The position numbers and the translations under genes are program-made. 64,000 bases of DNA from Ignavibacteria bacterium (GTDB lineage Bacteria > Bacteroidota > Ignavibacteria > OLB7), in NCBI GenBank assembly GCA_020635205.1, contig JACKAE010000001.1, positions 992,001 through 1,056,000 on the forward strand, given 5' to 3'. Under the pieces are notes generated by a model. The model made no database searches. It was not told the origin of the DNA and saw nothing but the letters and a program-made list of their open reading frames with translations. Each line of letters begins with the position of its first letter. Within the stretch, counting starts at the first letter, position 1. Below are positions 1-7,741 of the stretch, in pieces.

Positions 1-1437
1 TCAGAGCCGTGCGACACGTTGATTTGCGTTGACCTGCGGGGGGAAGGCATCCGTTCTAACATCTATGTGCCGCAGAGCAATCTCGACTTCGGCAAAGTCA
101 ACTACTGCGAAGAAGACACACTCGGCTTGACAATCTTTAGTGTTGGACCGGTTGACTTGACGGTAAACGATATTCGACTTGTGGGGGGAGACCGTCCTGC
201 GTTTGAGATTATCTCAGTATCCAAAACGCTCGCTACAACGTTGCAGCGTGGCGTTCCGCAAATCGTTGACTCTATCGACGTTCTCGTCCGCTTTATCCCG
301 GCAAACGTCGCACCAGATGGTGTGAAGAGCACAACGCTTGAGATAGAAAGCGATGATCCGAGGCAAGGACTCCTACAAATTCCGGTAACTGGAATTAGAA
401 CGTCGCCACAAGTTGTGGGGCCTCCTCTGGTTAGCTACGGCACAGTTGTGGTAAGTGGGGCGAGCACGTTGCCGGTGACGTTGACGAATACGTCGGAGGA
501 TACAATCACGATTCTCAATCCGGGAGTAAGTGCTCCATTCCGCTTGCTGACGCCGACACCATTGGTGATTCCACCAAACTCTTCAATCGACGTGCGCGTA
601 GAGTTTACGCCGACAGGATCACAGGTCTATAACGACACCCTTGTGGGGCTTTTCTCCTTCCCTTGCGATGGAGAGATGCGTGTACCGCTGACAGGAGAAG
701 GATTGCAGGGTGAGACGGTGATCTCGATTCCGAAGACAGTTGCCGGAGAGCCGAGAGAAGAGATTCTGATTCCAATTGTCTTGGAAGAGTCACAGGCGAT
801 TGCCGATGTTGGTGCTACCACACTTCAGATTGATCTCCGCTTCAACGGGTCGATGCTTCTGCCGGTTGACGTGCAGTTTACTAACGGCACGGCCAAGGCA
901 ACGGCAACGAGTGGGTCGATAGTCTCCAACAGATTAGTGGGAGATGATCGCGTAGTTCGCGTTGAGTTAAAGAATGATCCTCTCCCGGCAGCACCCGACA
1001 CACTCGGTTGGATGAAGGCTGTAGTTCTTCTCGGGAATGATCTTACGACGCCAATCAAGCTCGAAAATCCTGAGTGGATCGACGGAGAAGTTGTCACCTC
1101 AACGGAGGATGGAGAGTTCTCGTTGCACGGCTACTGCGCAGTTGGTGGGAATCGACTTATCAGGGTAGAAGGACTTTTCGGAATCAAGACTGTTGCGCCG
1201 AATCCCTTTAGCGATATAACCGAGATTGAGTTTGAGACGGTAGAGAATGGAAAGACTTCACTTGAAGTCTACGATATATTTGGACGGAAGGTCGCCACAC
1301 TGTTGGATGTGGCCGATCTATCGGTGCAAGCGCACATTGCAACTTGGGGTGCAGAAGCTCAGCCAGCCGGCATCTACTATGCCGTTCTCACAACGCCAAC
1401 GCAGCGAAGTGTGAAGCGGATGGTTGTTGTTAAGTAG
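1..1437 (+). CDS. T9SS-exported protein with choice-of-anchor D and cohesin-like regions, 5'-truncated
   Basis: The reading frame is open from base 1 with no start in the window, so only the C-terminal ~478 residues are seen. Two immunoglobulin-like choice-of-anchor D/ASH modules come first (NLDFGKVNYCEEDT, then VSYGTVVVSGASTLPVTLTN). A cohesin-like region follows (ETVISIPKTVAGEPREEILI onward). The last ~85 residues are a T9SS type A sorting domain (VAPNPFSDITEIEF, LEVYDIFGRKVATLL, AGIYYAVL, ending MVVVK). Family knowledge says this tail directs export through the outer membrane and surface anchoring. It ends like the cargo proteins at 14-19 kb and 43-60 kb. The upstream domains and function are unknown. 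Confidence 0.85.
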   Translation, partial: SEPCDTLICVDLRGEGIRSNIYVPQSNLDFGKVNYCEEDTLGLTIFSVGPVDLTVNDIRLVGGDRPAFEIISVSKTLATTLQRGVPQIVDSIDVLVRFIPANVAPDGVKSTTLEIESDDPRQGLLQIPVTGIRTSPQVVGPPLVSYGTVVVSGASTLPVTLTNTSEDTITILNPGVSAPFRLLTPTPLVIPPNSSIDVRVEFTPTGSQVYNDTLVGLFSFPCDGEMRVPLTGEGLQGETVISIPKTVAGEPREEILIPIVLEESQAIADVGATTLQIDLRFNGSMLLPVDVQFTNGTAKATATSGSIVSNRLVGDDRVVRVELKNDPLPAAPDTLGWMKAVVLLGNDLTTPIKLENPEWIDGEVVTSTEDGEFSLHGYCAVGGNRLIRVEGLFGIKTVAPNPFSDITEIEFETVENGKTSLEVYDIFGRKVATLLDVADLSVQAHIATWGAEAQPAGIYYAVLTTPTQRSVKRMVVVK

Positions 1438-1692
1438 AGTTGAGAGTGTATAGAGTTGGTAGAGTGAATGAGTGTGGGAGTTTGTGAGTGTATGAGTAGT
1501 TCGGTAGTAAGCTCAATCTCACTACCTGGTAGGCTCAGGTCTTCAGCCTGTGCTGGGATCAGGCAAGTTTGTCTACCCAGTGGAGAATCTGCTTTGCGCT
1601 CTTGGCGTTTCTTTGCGCCTTTGCGTGAGGCTTTGACTCACGTCTCAATAAAGAATCGTAATTCGAGTAAGCGATAATTCTTATCGACAGAT
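1438..1692. repeat. Intergenic purine-rich GAGT tract plus dispersed repeat remnants
   Basis: Immediately after the stop codon lies a tract of reiterated GAGTGTATAGAGTTGGTAGAG-type units (1438-1497). The same kind of tract follows other + strand genes at 4641, 36475, 37629 and 63149. Next come a hairpin-like GTAGGCTC...TCAGCCTG segment (about 1528-1550), similar to one at 41024, and a TTTGCGCTCTTGGCG / TTTGCGCCTTTGCGTG stretch (1591-1629). A 69-codon reading frame here has no recognisable protein character and is not called. Confidence 0.6.
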
Positions 1693-3786
1693 ATGATACG
1701 AAAGCAGTCATCCATCGTTCGACAACTTATTCTCATTTGGGGAATGTTCTCTCTATCTTCTGTTCTACTTGTTGCACAAGATCAGAATGGGGTGGGAGAG
1801 AGACTTTCTCCGGCTGAGCGTTTGGCGTTGCAAGAGATGCAACCTCGCCTCGGTCTCTACGGAGGTCTCGGATTGAATCTCCACGCTGGCTCCTTCTTCG
1901 GCATTCCCGAAGCACCTGCCTGTTGTTTAAACGACTCGACTGCCTTCGGAGGAGATTTAGGTTTCGGCTTCGGTGGCGGTTTCCTTTTCGAACTTCCACT
2001 CTCATCAAAGTGGTTCATGGAATTCCGTGCCGGCTATAGTTCCATTAGTGCGGAATTGAAAACTCAGGCGAATATCGGGCCTGTTCTCGTTGGCGAGTCC
2101 GACACAGCAAGTGGTATCTCAGAATATCTGCTCGATGCTGGACTTAGCGAGATTGTTGGGAGTGCCACAATTGGATGGCGGCCAATCTCAGCACCTGTAA
2201 CGTTTAGGTTAGGACCCCAGGTAGGATTCTTCCTTAGCAAAAGTTTTACGCAGCAGGAAGAATTGACAGAGCCATCCTCCGGGGCGTTCATTATGCCGGA
2301 TGGAAGTGTGAGTCGTATCAGAAATCAGGCCTCTGGAGACATTGCAAATACAACGCTACAAGTGAACGCACTTCTCGGTATCGACTACGAATTACCGATG
2401 AATGCTGACCAAACTCTGCTACTTGTTCCAGAGCTAACCTATTCTTTCCCCTTCGCCCCGGTTCGGAGTGATCTTGATTGGTATGTCCACCAGATTCGAG
2501 CAGGGGTTGCACTCAAGTATTCGTTCCCTCTGCCAAAACCTACTCCACCGATTCCACCGTCAGAAACACCGGCAGAGCCACCACCACCACCATCGCTACC
2601 TGTGATTGCGGCAAACGTTAAGGCAGTTGGGGTTACCAGAGCGGGGGTAGAAGAAGAGATACTTCAGATTACTGTGGAGGAGTTCATCAACACGCAGACA
2701 CATGCCATGTTGAACTACATTTTCTTCGAAGAAAATTCATCGACAATTCCGACACGCTACGTGCAGTATGGGGGAGATGCTTCGGGCAAGTTCAACTACG
2801 ACATGCTGCGCGACCAGGGAACCCTTGCGGTCTACCACCAGATTTTGAACATCATCGGTTCGAGGATGAAGGCCGATCCTTCGGCAAAAATTACGCTGAC
2901 TGGAACAAACTCGAACGAGGGAGTTGAAGAGGGGAATCGTGCTCTCTCGAAGGGACGAGCCGAAAGTGTTAAGAGCTATCTGACAGAACGTTGGGGGATT
3001 GAGTCGGGAAGAATTGACGTGAAAGATCGGAATCTTCCCTCACTTCCATCCAACCCTGATTCAACCGACGGCGATCAAGAGAACCGTCGTGTCGAGATCG
3101 TCTCGAATCGAGAGTCACTTCTTGAACCAGTGACAACAGATGATACGCTCCGTACCGTCGATCCTCCTACCATTCGAGCGAAGACAAACTATACAGCCGA
3201 CGCAGGTATCGAGAATTGGTCGTTGCAGATTCGCCAAGGGCCGCAACTCTTGAAGGAGTACAGTGGTGAAGGGAATGTACCAGAGAAGCTCGACTGGAAT
3301 ATCGAGGAGGATCCTTCTAACATTCCACGTCGGCAACAACCGCTGATGATGGTTCTTAGTCTGCGCGATGGAGAGGGACAGACCGAGTCGGCAGTAACGC
3401 AGTTGCCGGTGGAGCAGATCACGATTCAGCGGAAGCGTCAGGATACCTTGGGCGATATTATCTACGATCGATTCAACCTGATTACCTTCGAGTTCAACAG
3501 CGCGAAGCTCTCGCCGCCGAGCAGGAAGATTGCAAAGGAGATTCGCGAGAGAATCAAACCGGAATCGACGGTGAAGATTGTCGGCTACTCTGACCGTCTC
3601 GGTGAAGAAGAACACAACTTGAAGCTCTCAACCGAACGTGCGCAGAACACGGCGAAAGAACTTCGTGTTCCTGTTGAGAATGCAGTTGGAGGGGGTGAGA
3701 ACACGGAACTCTACAACAACGATCTTCCCGAAGGACGGTTCTACTCGCGAACAGTCGGCATTGTTATCGAGACACCGGTGAATTGA
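1693..3786 (+). CDS. Outer-membrane protein with two OmpA-like domains
   Basis: A 697-residue envelope protein. The N-terminus has a hydrophobic signal segment ending near VLLVAQD (about 9-29). It is followed by a Gly- and aromatic-rich region (50-280) resembling an outer-membrane beta-barrel. A proline-rich linker (about 283-305) leads to a first OmpA-like domain (about 340-465: FFEENSSTIP ... GRAESVKSYL ... DQENRRVEIV). A middle beta domain follows, then a second OmpA-like domain (about 595-695: FEFNSAKLSP ... LSTERAQNTAKEL). OmpA-like domains normally bind peptidoglycan, so the protein probably tethers the outer membrane to the wall. Having two of them is less usual than one. The ATG at 1693 gives the complete signal peptide. 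Confidence 0.85.
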   Translation: MIRKQSSIVRQLILIWGMFSLSSVLLVAQDQNGVGERLSPAERLALQEMQPRLGLYGGLGLNLHAGSFFGIPEAPACCLNDSTAFGGDLGFGFGGGFLFELPLSSKWFMEFRAGYSSISAELKTQANIGPVLVGESDTASGISEYLLDAGLSEIVGSATIGWRPISAPVTFRLGPQVGFFLSKSFTQQEELTEPSSGAFIMPDGSVSRIRNQASGDIANTTLQVNALLGIDYELPMNADQTLLLVPELTYSFPFAPVRSDLDWYVHQIRAGVALKYSFPLPKPTPPIPPSETPAEPPPPPSLPVIAANVKAVGVTRAGVEEEILQITVEEFINTQTHAMLNYIFFEENSSTIPTRYVQYGGDASGKFNYDMLRDQGTLAVYHQILNIIGSRMKADPSAKITLTGTNSNEGVEEGNRALSKGRAESVKSYLTERWGIESGRIDVKDRNLPSLPSNPDSTDGDQENRRVEIVSNRESLLEPVTTDDTLRTVDPPTIRAKTNYTADAGIENWSLQIRQGPQLLKEYSGEGNVPEKLDWNIEEDPSNIPRRQQPLMMVLSLRDGEGQTESAVTQLPVEQITIQRKRQDTLGDIIYDRFNLITFEFNSAKLSPPSRKIAKEIRERIKPESTVKIVGYSDRLGEEEHNLKLSTERAQNTAKELRVPVENAVGGGENTELYNNDLPEGRFYSRTVGIVIETPVN

Positions 3787-3885
3787 GAATTCAAAATTCA
3801 AAAGGCAAAATTCAAAAGGGGAAGAGACGTGCCGGAGTTTTCTGATCAATTTTGAATTTTTACTTTTTAATTTTGCCTTCAACAA
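3787..3885. repeat. AT-rich inverted repeat (TTTTGAATTTT family)
   Basis: This gap between the OmpA and PhnE genes holds AATTCAAAA units followed by the inverted TTTTGAATTTT/TTTTTAATTTTGCC units. An 11-bp perfect pair (AAGGCAAAATT at 3802-3812, AATTTTGCCTT at 3869-3879) could form a long hairpin. Related tracts lie at 7613-7741, 27987-28019 and 63261-63285. Confidence 0.65.
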
Positions 3886-3889
3886 ACCA

Positions 3890-4654
3890 ATGTCGCGGCG
3901 TTCATTTTTCTACACATTGCTTCTCCTCTCGGTTGCGTTTACGGTTTGGTCGTTTCAGGTGACGGAGTTCAGTTTGGCGGAGATATACAAGGGCTTCTTT
4001 GTGCGAGATGCCTTCGCTCAATTCCTCTCTGGACTTTGGCCGTTCAACTGGGAGATACTTGGGGAGGTTGCCTGGCAGGCACTCGTTACCGTGCAGATTG
4101 CTTGGGTTGGGACACTTCTCTCGCTAATCGTGGCTCTTCCACTCTCATTCTTAGCAGCACGAAATGCCAGTCCCTCATTTTTTCTTGGTCTTATCACCCG
4201 CTTCTTCTTCAACTTTGACCGCTCAATCGATGTGCTCATCATCGCTCTGATCTTCGTCTCCGCCATTGGCCTCGGTCCTCTTGCCGGTGCACTCGCCATT
4301 GCGTTTCACTCCATCGGCTCACTCGGTAAGCTCTTCACCGAAGCAATCGAGTCGACAGATCGTGGGCCAATCGAAGCTCTCGAATCGGTCGGCGCAAACC
4401 GCGCTCAGGTTGTTCGCTGGGGAGTGATTCCGCAAGTTCTCCCCTACCTCATCTCCTACACCCTCTACCGTCTGGAACTCAACATCCGCTCAGCCGTTGT
4501 CCTCGGCATCGTCGGTGCTGGAGGCATCGGCTTCCTTCTGTTAGATAACATCCGCCAATTCCAATACCAGAACGTCTCGATGATTCTCGTTGTCATTATC
4601 ATTCTGGTTTTAGTGATGGATTGGGGATCAGGGAAGTTGAGGAAGAGTGTATAA
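3890..4654 (+). CDS. PhnE-like ABC transporter permease (phosphonate type), orphan
   Basis: A 254-residue inner-membrane protein with about six hydrophobic segments and a binding-protein-dependent permease signature. The EAA loop that contacts the ATPase is visible around residues 162-185 (ALESVGANRAQVVRWGVIPQ). Phrases such as FNFDRSIDVLIIALIFVSAI and AVVLGIVGAGGIGFLLLDNI are typical of the PhnE family, which imports phosphonates, phosphite or related oxyanions. No ATPase (phnC) or binding protein (phnD) lies nearby: the neighbours are an OmpA protein and an antiporter on the opposite strand. The substrate is therefore open, and partners must be elsewhere or lost. The start at 3890 follows the AT-rich repeat. 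Confidence 0.85.
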   Translation: MSRRSFFYTLLLLSVAFTVWSFQVTEFSLAEIYKGFFVRDAFAQFLSGLWPFNWEILGEVAWQALVTVQIAWVGTLLSLIVALPLSFLAARNASPSFFLGLITRFFFNFDRSIDVLIIALIFVSAIGLGPLAGALAIAFHSIGSLGKLFTEAIESTDRGPIEALESVGANRAQVVRWGVIPQVLPYLISYTLYRLELNIRSAVVLGIVGAGGIGFLLLDNIRQFQYQNVSMILVVIIILVLVMDWGSGKLRKSV

Positions 4655-4700
4655 AGTTTGTAGAGTTGAGAGTTTATAGAGTTGGTAGAGTGTATGAATT
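4641..4700. repeat. Purine-rich GAGT/GTAGAG tract after phnE-like gene
   Basis: Units such as GTAGAGTTGAGAGTTTATAG and GAGTTGGTAGAGTG start within the last codons of the PhnE-like gene and continue past its stop. This is one of five such tracts, each at the 3' end of a + strand gene. Confidence 0.55.
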
Positions 4701-4756
4701 CAGTCTACGATTACCTTCCCGCCTTCTTATACCCTCTTCCGCATCTTATGGTATTA

Positions 4757-6745
4757 TCACCGACTACAGAGAGCGTAAACTCCTCGCAACTCGGATGGAC
4801 TTCCGAAGAGAATCAGGAGATCACCCCGCATTAGGAGTGTCTCGGCAGAAGGATTAGAGAGCATCTCTCCTTCTCTCCGAATTGCCAACAAGGTAGCGCC
4901 AAACTTCTTCCGCAGATCAAGCTCTGCAAGAGTTTTTCCGTCGGCATCGGAACCTTCAACAATGCGGATTGATTCAATCTCAACGTCGGGAAGGTCGAGT
5001 GGTGCGGTGAGAATGTTTGTGCTGGAGGCACTACTTGAGCGGAGCATCTCGTAGCCTTCTGCTCGAACATTGGCAATAAATTCTTCAATTTCATTCTTTG
5101 GCAGCTGGTAGCAGGCGAGCACGCGGGCGAAGATTTCGATGGAGGTTTCGTACTCTTCTGGTATTACCTCGTTCGCCCCTAAGTGGAACAGTTCCTCAAC
5201 TTCCTTAAGGAAGCGAGTTCTGGCAATGATGTGAATACTTGGGTTCATCTGCCTTGCGCTGGCAACAATTGAGCGCGTAGCAATTGGGTCAGATATTACA
5301 ACGACGGCCACTCGTGCCCGCTCGATCCCAACACGTTGCAGCACCCCCTCCTGAGCGGCATCACCGAAGTGAATTGGCTCTCCCGCCTCTCTCCCTGTTC
5401 GCACAAGTTCTCGATTCAGTTCAACGATAGCATATTCTGCTTCTGCAAGTCGTGCAGCGCGGGCAACGTTCGATCCGTTCAATCCATAGCCGATAATCAC
5501 GATGTGGTTTTGCAGCGGAGGAAGTTCTTCCCCCCCCTCCTTACCACGCCCTTCAAAGCGAAGCCAACTCGGCAAGCCTCTTCGGACAATCGTGTCTACC
5601 AATCCGGGAGCTGCGTTGATGACGAATGGCGTAGCTGCCATCGAGAGGACAGAGATTGCGATAAAGATGCCGTAGATCTCAGTGGAGATCAACTGATAGT
5701 CCATCCCAACCTTTGATAGGATAAAGGAGAATTCACCAATTTGACTTAACCCGAGTCCACTCAGTAGAACAACGCGCGTAGATAGGCCAAGCGTTCCCGA
5801 CGCCGTTGAGGCAGCGATGAACTTCAAGAAGAAGACGGCGAGCGTTCCACCAATAATTGGAAGAGGGTGGCTTAGCAGAAGCTCTGGGTTGAGCAACATG
5901 CCGACCGAGACGAAGAAGAGGCTGGTGAACGTATCCCGAAAGGGGATAATAATGCTGAATGCTTGGTGACTGTACTCTGATTCCGAGATAACCAATCCGG
6001 CGAGAAATGCGCCGAGTGCTAAGGAGAGTCCAACCTGCGATGTAAGCCAAGCCGTTGCAAAGCATAGGAGGACAACAGTCAGCAGGAAGAGTTCACGGCT
6101 GCGCGTGTAGACTACAGCGTTCAACAATTTCGGCACAACATACCGTGCCCCTAACAGAACTAATGTGACAACGCCAGTTCCCTTGCCGAGGAGTAGTCCG
6201 ATCTCAACTGGATCGGCCTCGGAAGGATTTGCCAGTATTGGAACAGCCAACATCATCAGGACAATGATGATGTCTTGAAAGATGAGAATAGCGAGAATTG
6301 TTCGTCCCTGCGGTGTGTCGATTTCCGAGCGATCTTGCAACGCCTTCAGTACAATGGCGGTACTGCTAAGGGCAACAAGAAATCCGAGGAAGAGTGCCTG
6401 ATTCAGGCTTACCTCGAAAAATGTTGCAGCCACTGTTATTAGAGCGATTGTTATTCCTACTTGCAACGCTCCCCCCAACAAGACTGCCCGTTTCACCCTC
6501 CAGAGACCTTTCAGAGAAAACTCGATGCCAATAGTGAAGAGAAGAAGAATCACACCAATCTCTGCAAGAATCTCAACCTCTTTGTCGGCGGCAACCAGCC
6601 CGAATCCGTGCGGGCCGGCGAGAATCCCTGTCAGGAGAAAGCCGACGATGCTTGGAATACCAAGTCGGTGAAAGAGAAAGAGAACACCGATTGAGACGGC
6701 AAAGATGATCGTTATATCTGCGAGAAGAGGAATGTGCATTGCCAT
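4757..6745 (-). CDS. CPA2-family cation/proton antiporter with RCK domains (Kef/Ybal type)
   Basis: A 662-residue protein in the monovalent cation:proton antiporter-2 family. Residues 1-385 form a multi-pass Na+/H+ exchanger domain with about 12 hydrophobic segments (early motif GIPSIVGFLLTGILAGPHGF at 29-48). Residues 414-530 are an RCK/TrkA-N nucleotide-binding domain (HIVIIGYGLNGSNVARAA, the Rossmann GxGxxG variant). Residues about 586-650 are a TrkA-C ligand-binding domain. This architecture is that of potassium/proton antiporters gated by nucleotides or small ligands. It is transcribed convergently with the PhnE-like gene. The start MAMHIPLLAD is natural for the family. Confidence 0.92.
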   Translation of the reverse strand: MAMHIPLLADITIIFAVSIGVLFLFHRLGIPSIVGFLLTGILAGPHGFGLVAADKEVEILAEIGVILLLFTIGIEFSLKGLWRVKRAVLLGGALQVGITIALITVAATFFEVSLNQALFLGFLVALSSTAIVLKALQDRSEIDTPQGRTILAILIFQDIIIVLMMLAVPILANPSEADPVEIGLLLGKGTGVVTLVLLGARYVVPKLLNAVVYTRSRELFLLTVVLLCFATAWLTSQVGLSLALGAFLAGLVISESEYSHQAFSIIIPFRDTFTSLFFVSVGMLLNPELLLSHPLPIIGGTLAVFFLKFIAASTASGTLGLSTRVVLLSGLGLSQIGEFSFILSKVGMDYQLISTEIYGIFIAISVLSMAATPFVINAAPGLVDTIVRRGLPSWLRFEGRGKEGGEELPPLQNHIVIIGYGLNGSNVARAARLAEAEYAIVELNRELVRTGREAGEPIHFGDAAQEGVLQRVGIERARVAVVVISDPIATRSIVASARQMNPSIHIIARTRFLKEVEELFHLGANEVIPEEYETSIEIFARVLACYQLPKNEIEEFIANVRAEGYEMLRSSSASSTNILTAPLDLPDVEIESIRIVEGSDADGKTLAELDLRKKFGATLLAIRREGEMLSNPSAETLLMRGDLLILFGSPSELRGVYALCSR

Positions 6746-6854
6746 GTAATGGTTTTAGAACTTCTCTAACACATACCGAAGAATATACACGATAGAGTGA
6801 GGAGAACAACAAGCAGATTTGGAGAGGTGAAGAGAGGCTATAGTGGATCGCAGT

Positions 6855-7604
6855 TCAACCCAATCTTACTCTGCTGACATGTGAAAGCTGTAGGCCAAAC
6901 GCAGCACCTGCTCCCTTTACCATATCGGTTGGGTTGCCGGTTGTGAGAATCCGATCAACCTGCTCTGAGATGGTGAGGTTGGCGGAGAGAAGGATATGCT
7001 GGAGGAGGTGATCAGTGGGATCAAGAATTGCCGTGCCGGGAAGAATCTGCTGGAAGGCTTCCAGTGCAGCCGGATAGTGTGTGCAGGCAAGCAAGAGCGC
7101 CTCGCTCCCTTTCAACGGTCGAACAATGCGATCTACCTCTTGCCGAAACTTCTCACTCCGATGTTCCCCCCGCTCAATCATTCCCGATAGTGGCTGAGCG
7201 ATTCGGCCCCGTGCCAACACTCCTGCGGCTGCTAAGTTCCGCTGATACTGTCCAGACCGTATCGTCCGCTCTCCACCAACGATCCCAACGTTCCGAACTC
7301 CAGTACGCTTCACAGTCTCTACTCCCGAATCGATAATGCCGAGAACATTTTCGTTAATCGATGGGGAGATTGAGGGAAGAACGGTAGAAGCGGCGTTGCA
7401 GGCAACAACAACGTGAGTTGCCCCGTTATCCATTAAGAATTCAACAGCTAAAGTTACGCGACTGAGAAGTGCTTTGCGGGGGAGCTTCCCGTAGGGTGTG
7501 CATCCAGCGTCAGAGAGGTAGACTACGCCAGCATCAGGCCGTTCACGCTTGAATTGCGAATAGAAGTCGAGTCCACCAATTCCCCAATCAAGAATACCGA
7601 GCAT
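6855..7604 (-). CDS. Aspartate/glutamate racemase superfamily protein (MurI-like, divergent)
   Basis: About 249 residues in the Asp/Glu racemase superfamily, whose best-known member MurI makes D-glutamate for peptidoglycan. Both cysteine motifs are present: VVACNAAS and LLACTHYP. However, the first motif reads LDWGIGGL where MurI has a DSG core, and CNAAS replaces CNTAS. The substrate pocket therefore looks altered and true glutamate racemase activity is uncertain. I place the start at the ATG at 7604. A longer frame reaches 7667, but its extra 21 residues (FAFLILNFEFLILL) are translation of the AT-rich intergenic repeat. It lies downstream of the antiporter start on the same strand. Confidence 0.8.
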   Translation of the reverse strand: MLGILDWGIGGLDFYSQFKRERPDAGVVYLSDAGCTPYGKLPRKALLSRVTLAVEFLMDNGATHVVVACNAASTVLPSISPSINENVLGIIDSGVETVKRTGVRNVGIVGGERTIRSGQYQRNLAAAGVLARGRIAQPLSGMIERGEHRSEKFRQEVDRIVRPLKGSEALLLACTHYPAALEAFQQILPGTAILDPTDHLLQHILLSANLTISEQVDRILTTGNPTDMVKGAGAAFGLQLSHVSRVRLG

Positions 7605-7612
7605 GAGAAGGA

Positions 7613-7741
7613 TTAGGAATTCAAAATTCAAAATTAAAAATGCAAAAGAGGGGAGGTGAAAAGTCAAAAGTCAAAATTAAAAATGCAAAAGCCGGAACTG
7701 TTCTTCTCTCTTCATTTTGAATTTTGCATTTTGAATTGATT
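7613..7741. repeat. AT-rich inverted repeat (TTTTGAATTTT family), second copy
   Basis: Between the racemase-like gene and the methyltransferase fusion lie two AATTAAAAATGCAAAA units (in 7631-7690) and an inverted TTTTGAATTTTGCATTTTG block (7714-7735). They can pair into a large AT-rich hairpin. No promoter is clear in it. Confidence 0.65.

Noticed and set aside
1468..1677. 69-codon frame after the first gene
   Set aside because: Built from repeat sequence; no ribosome-binding site or protein family.
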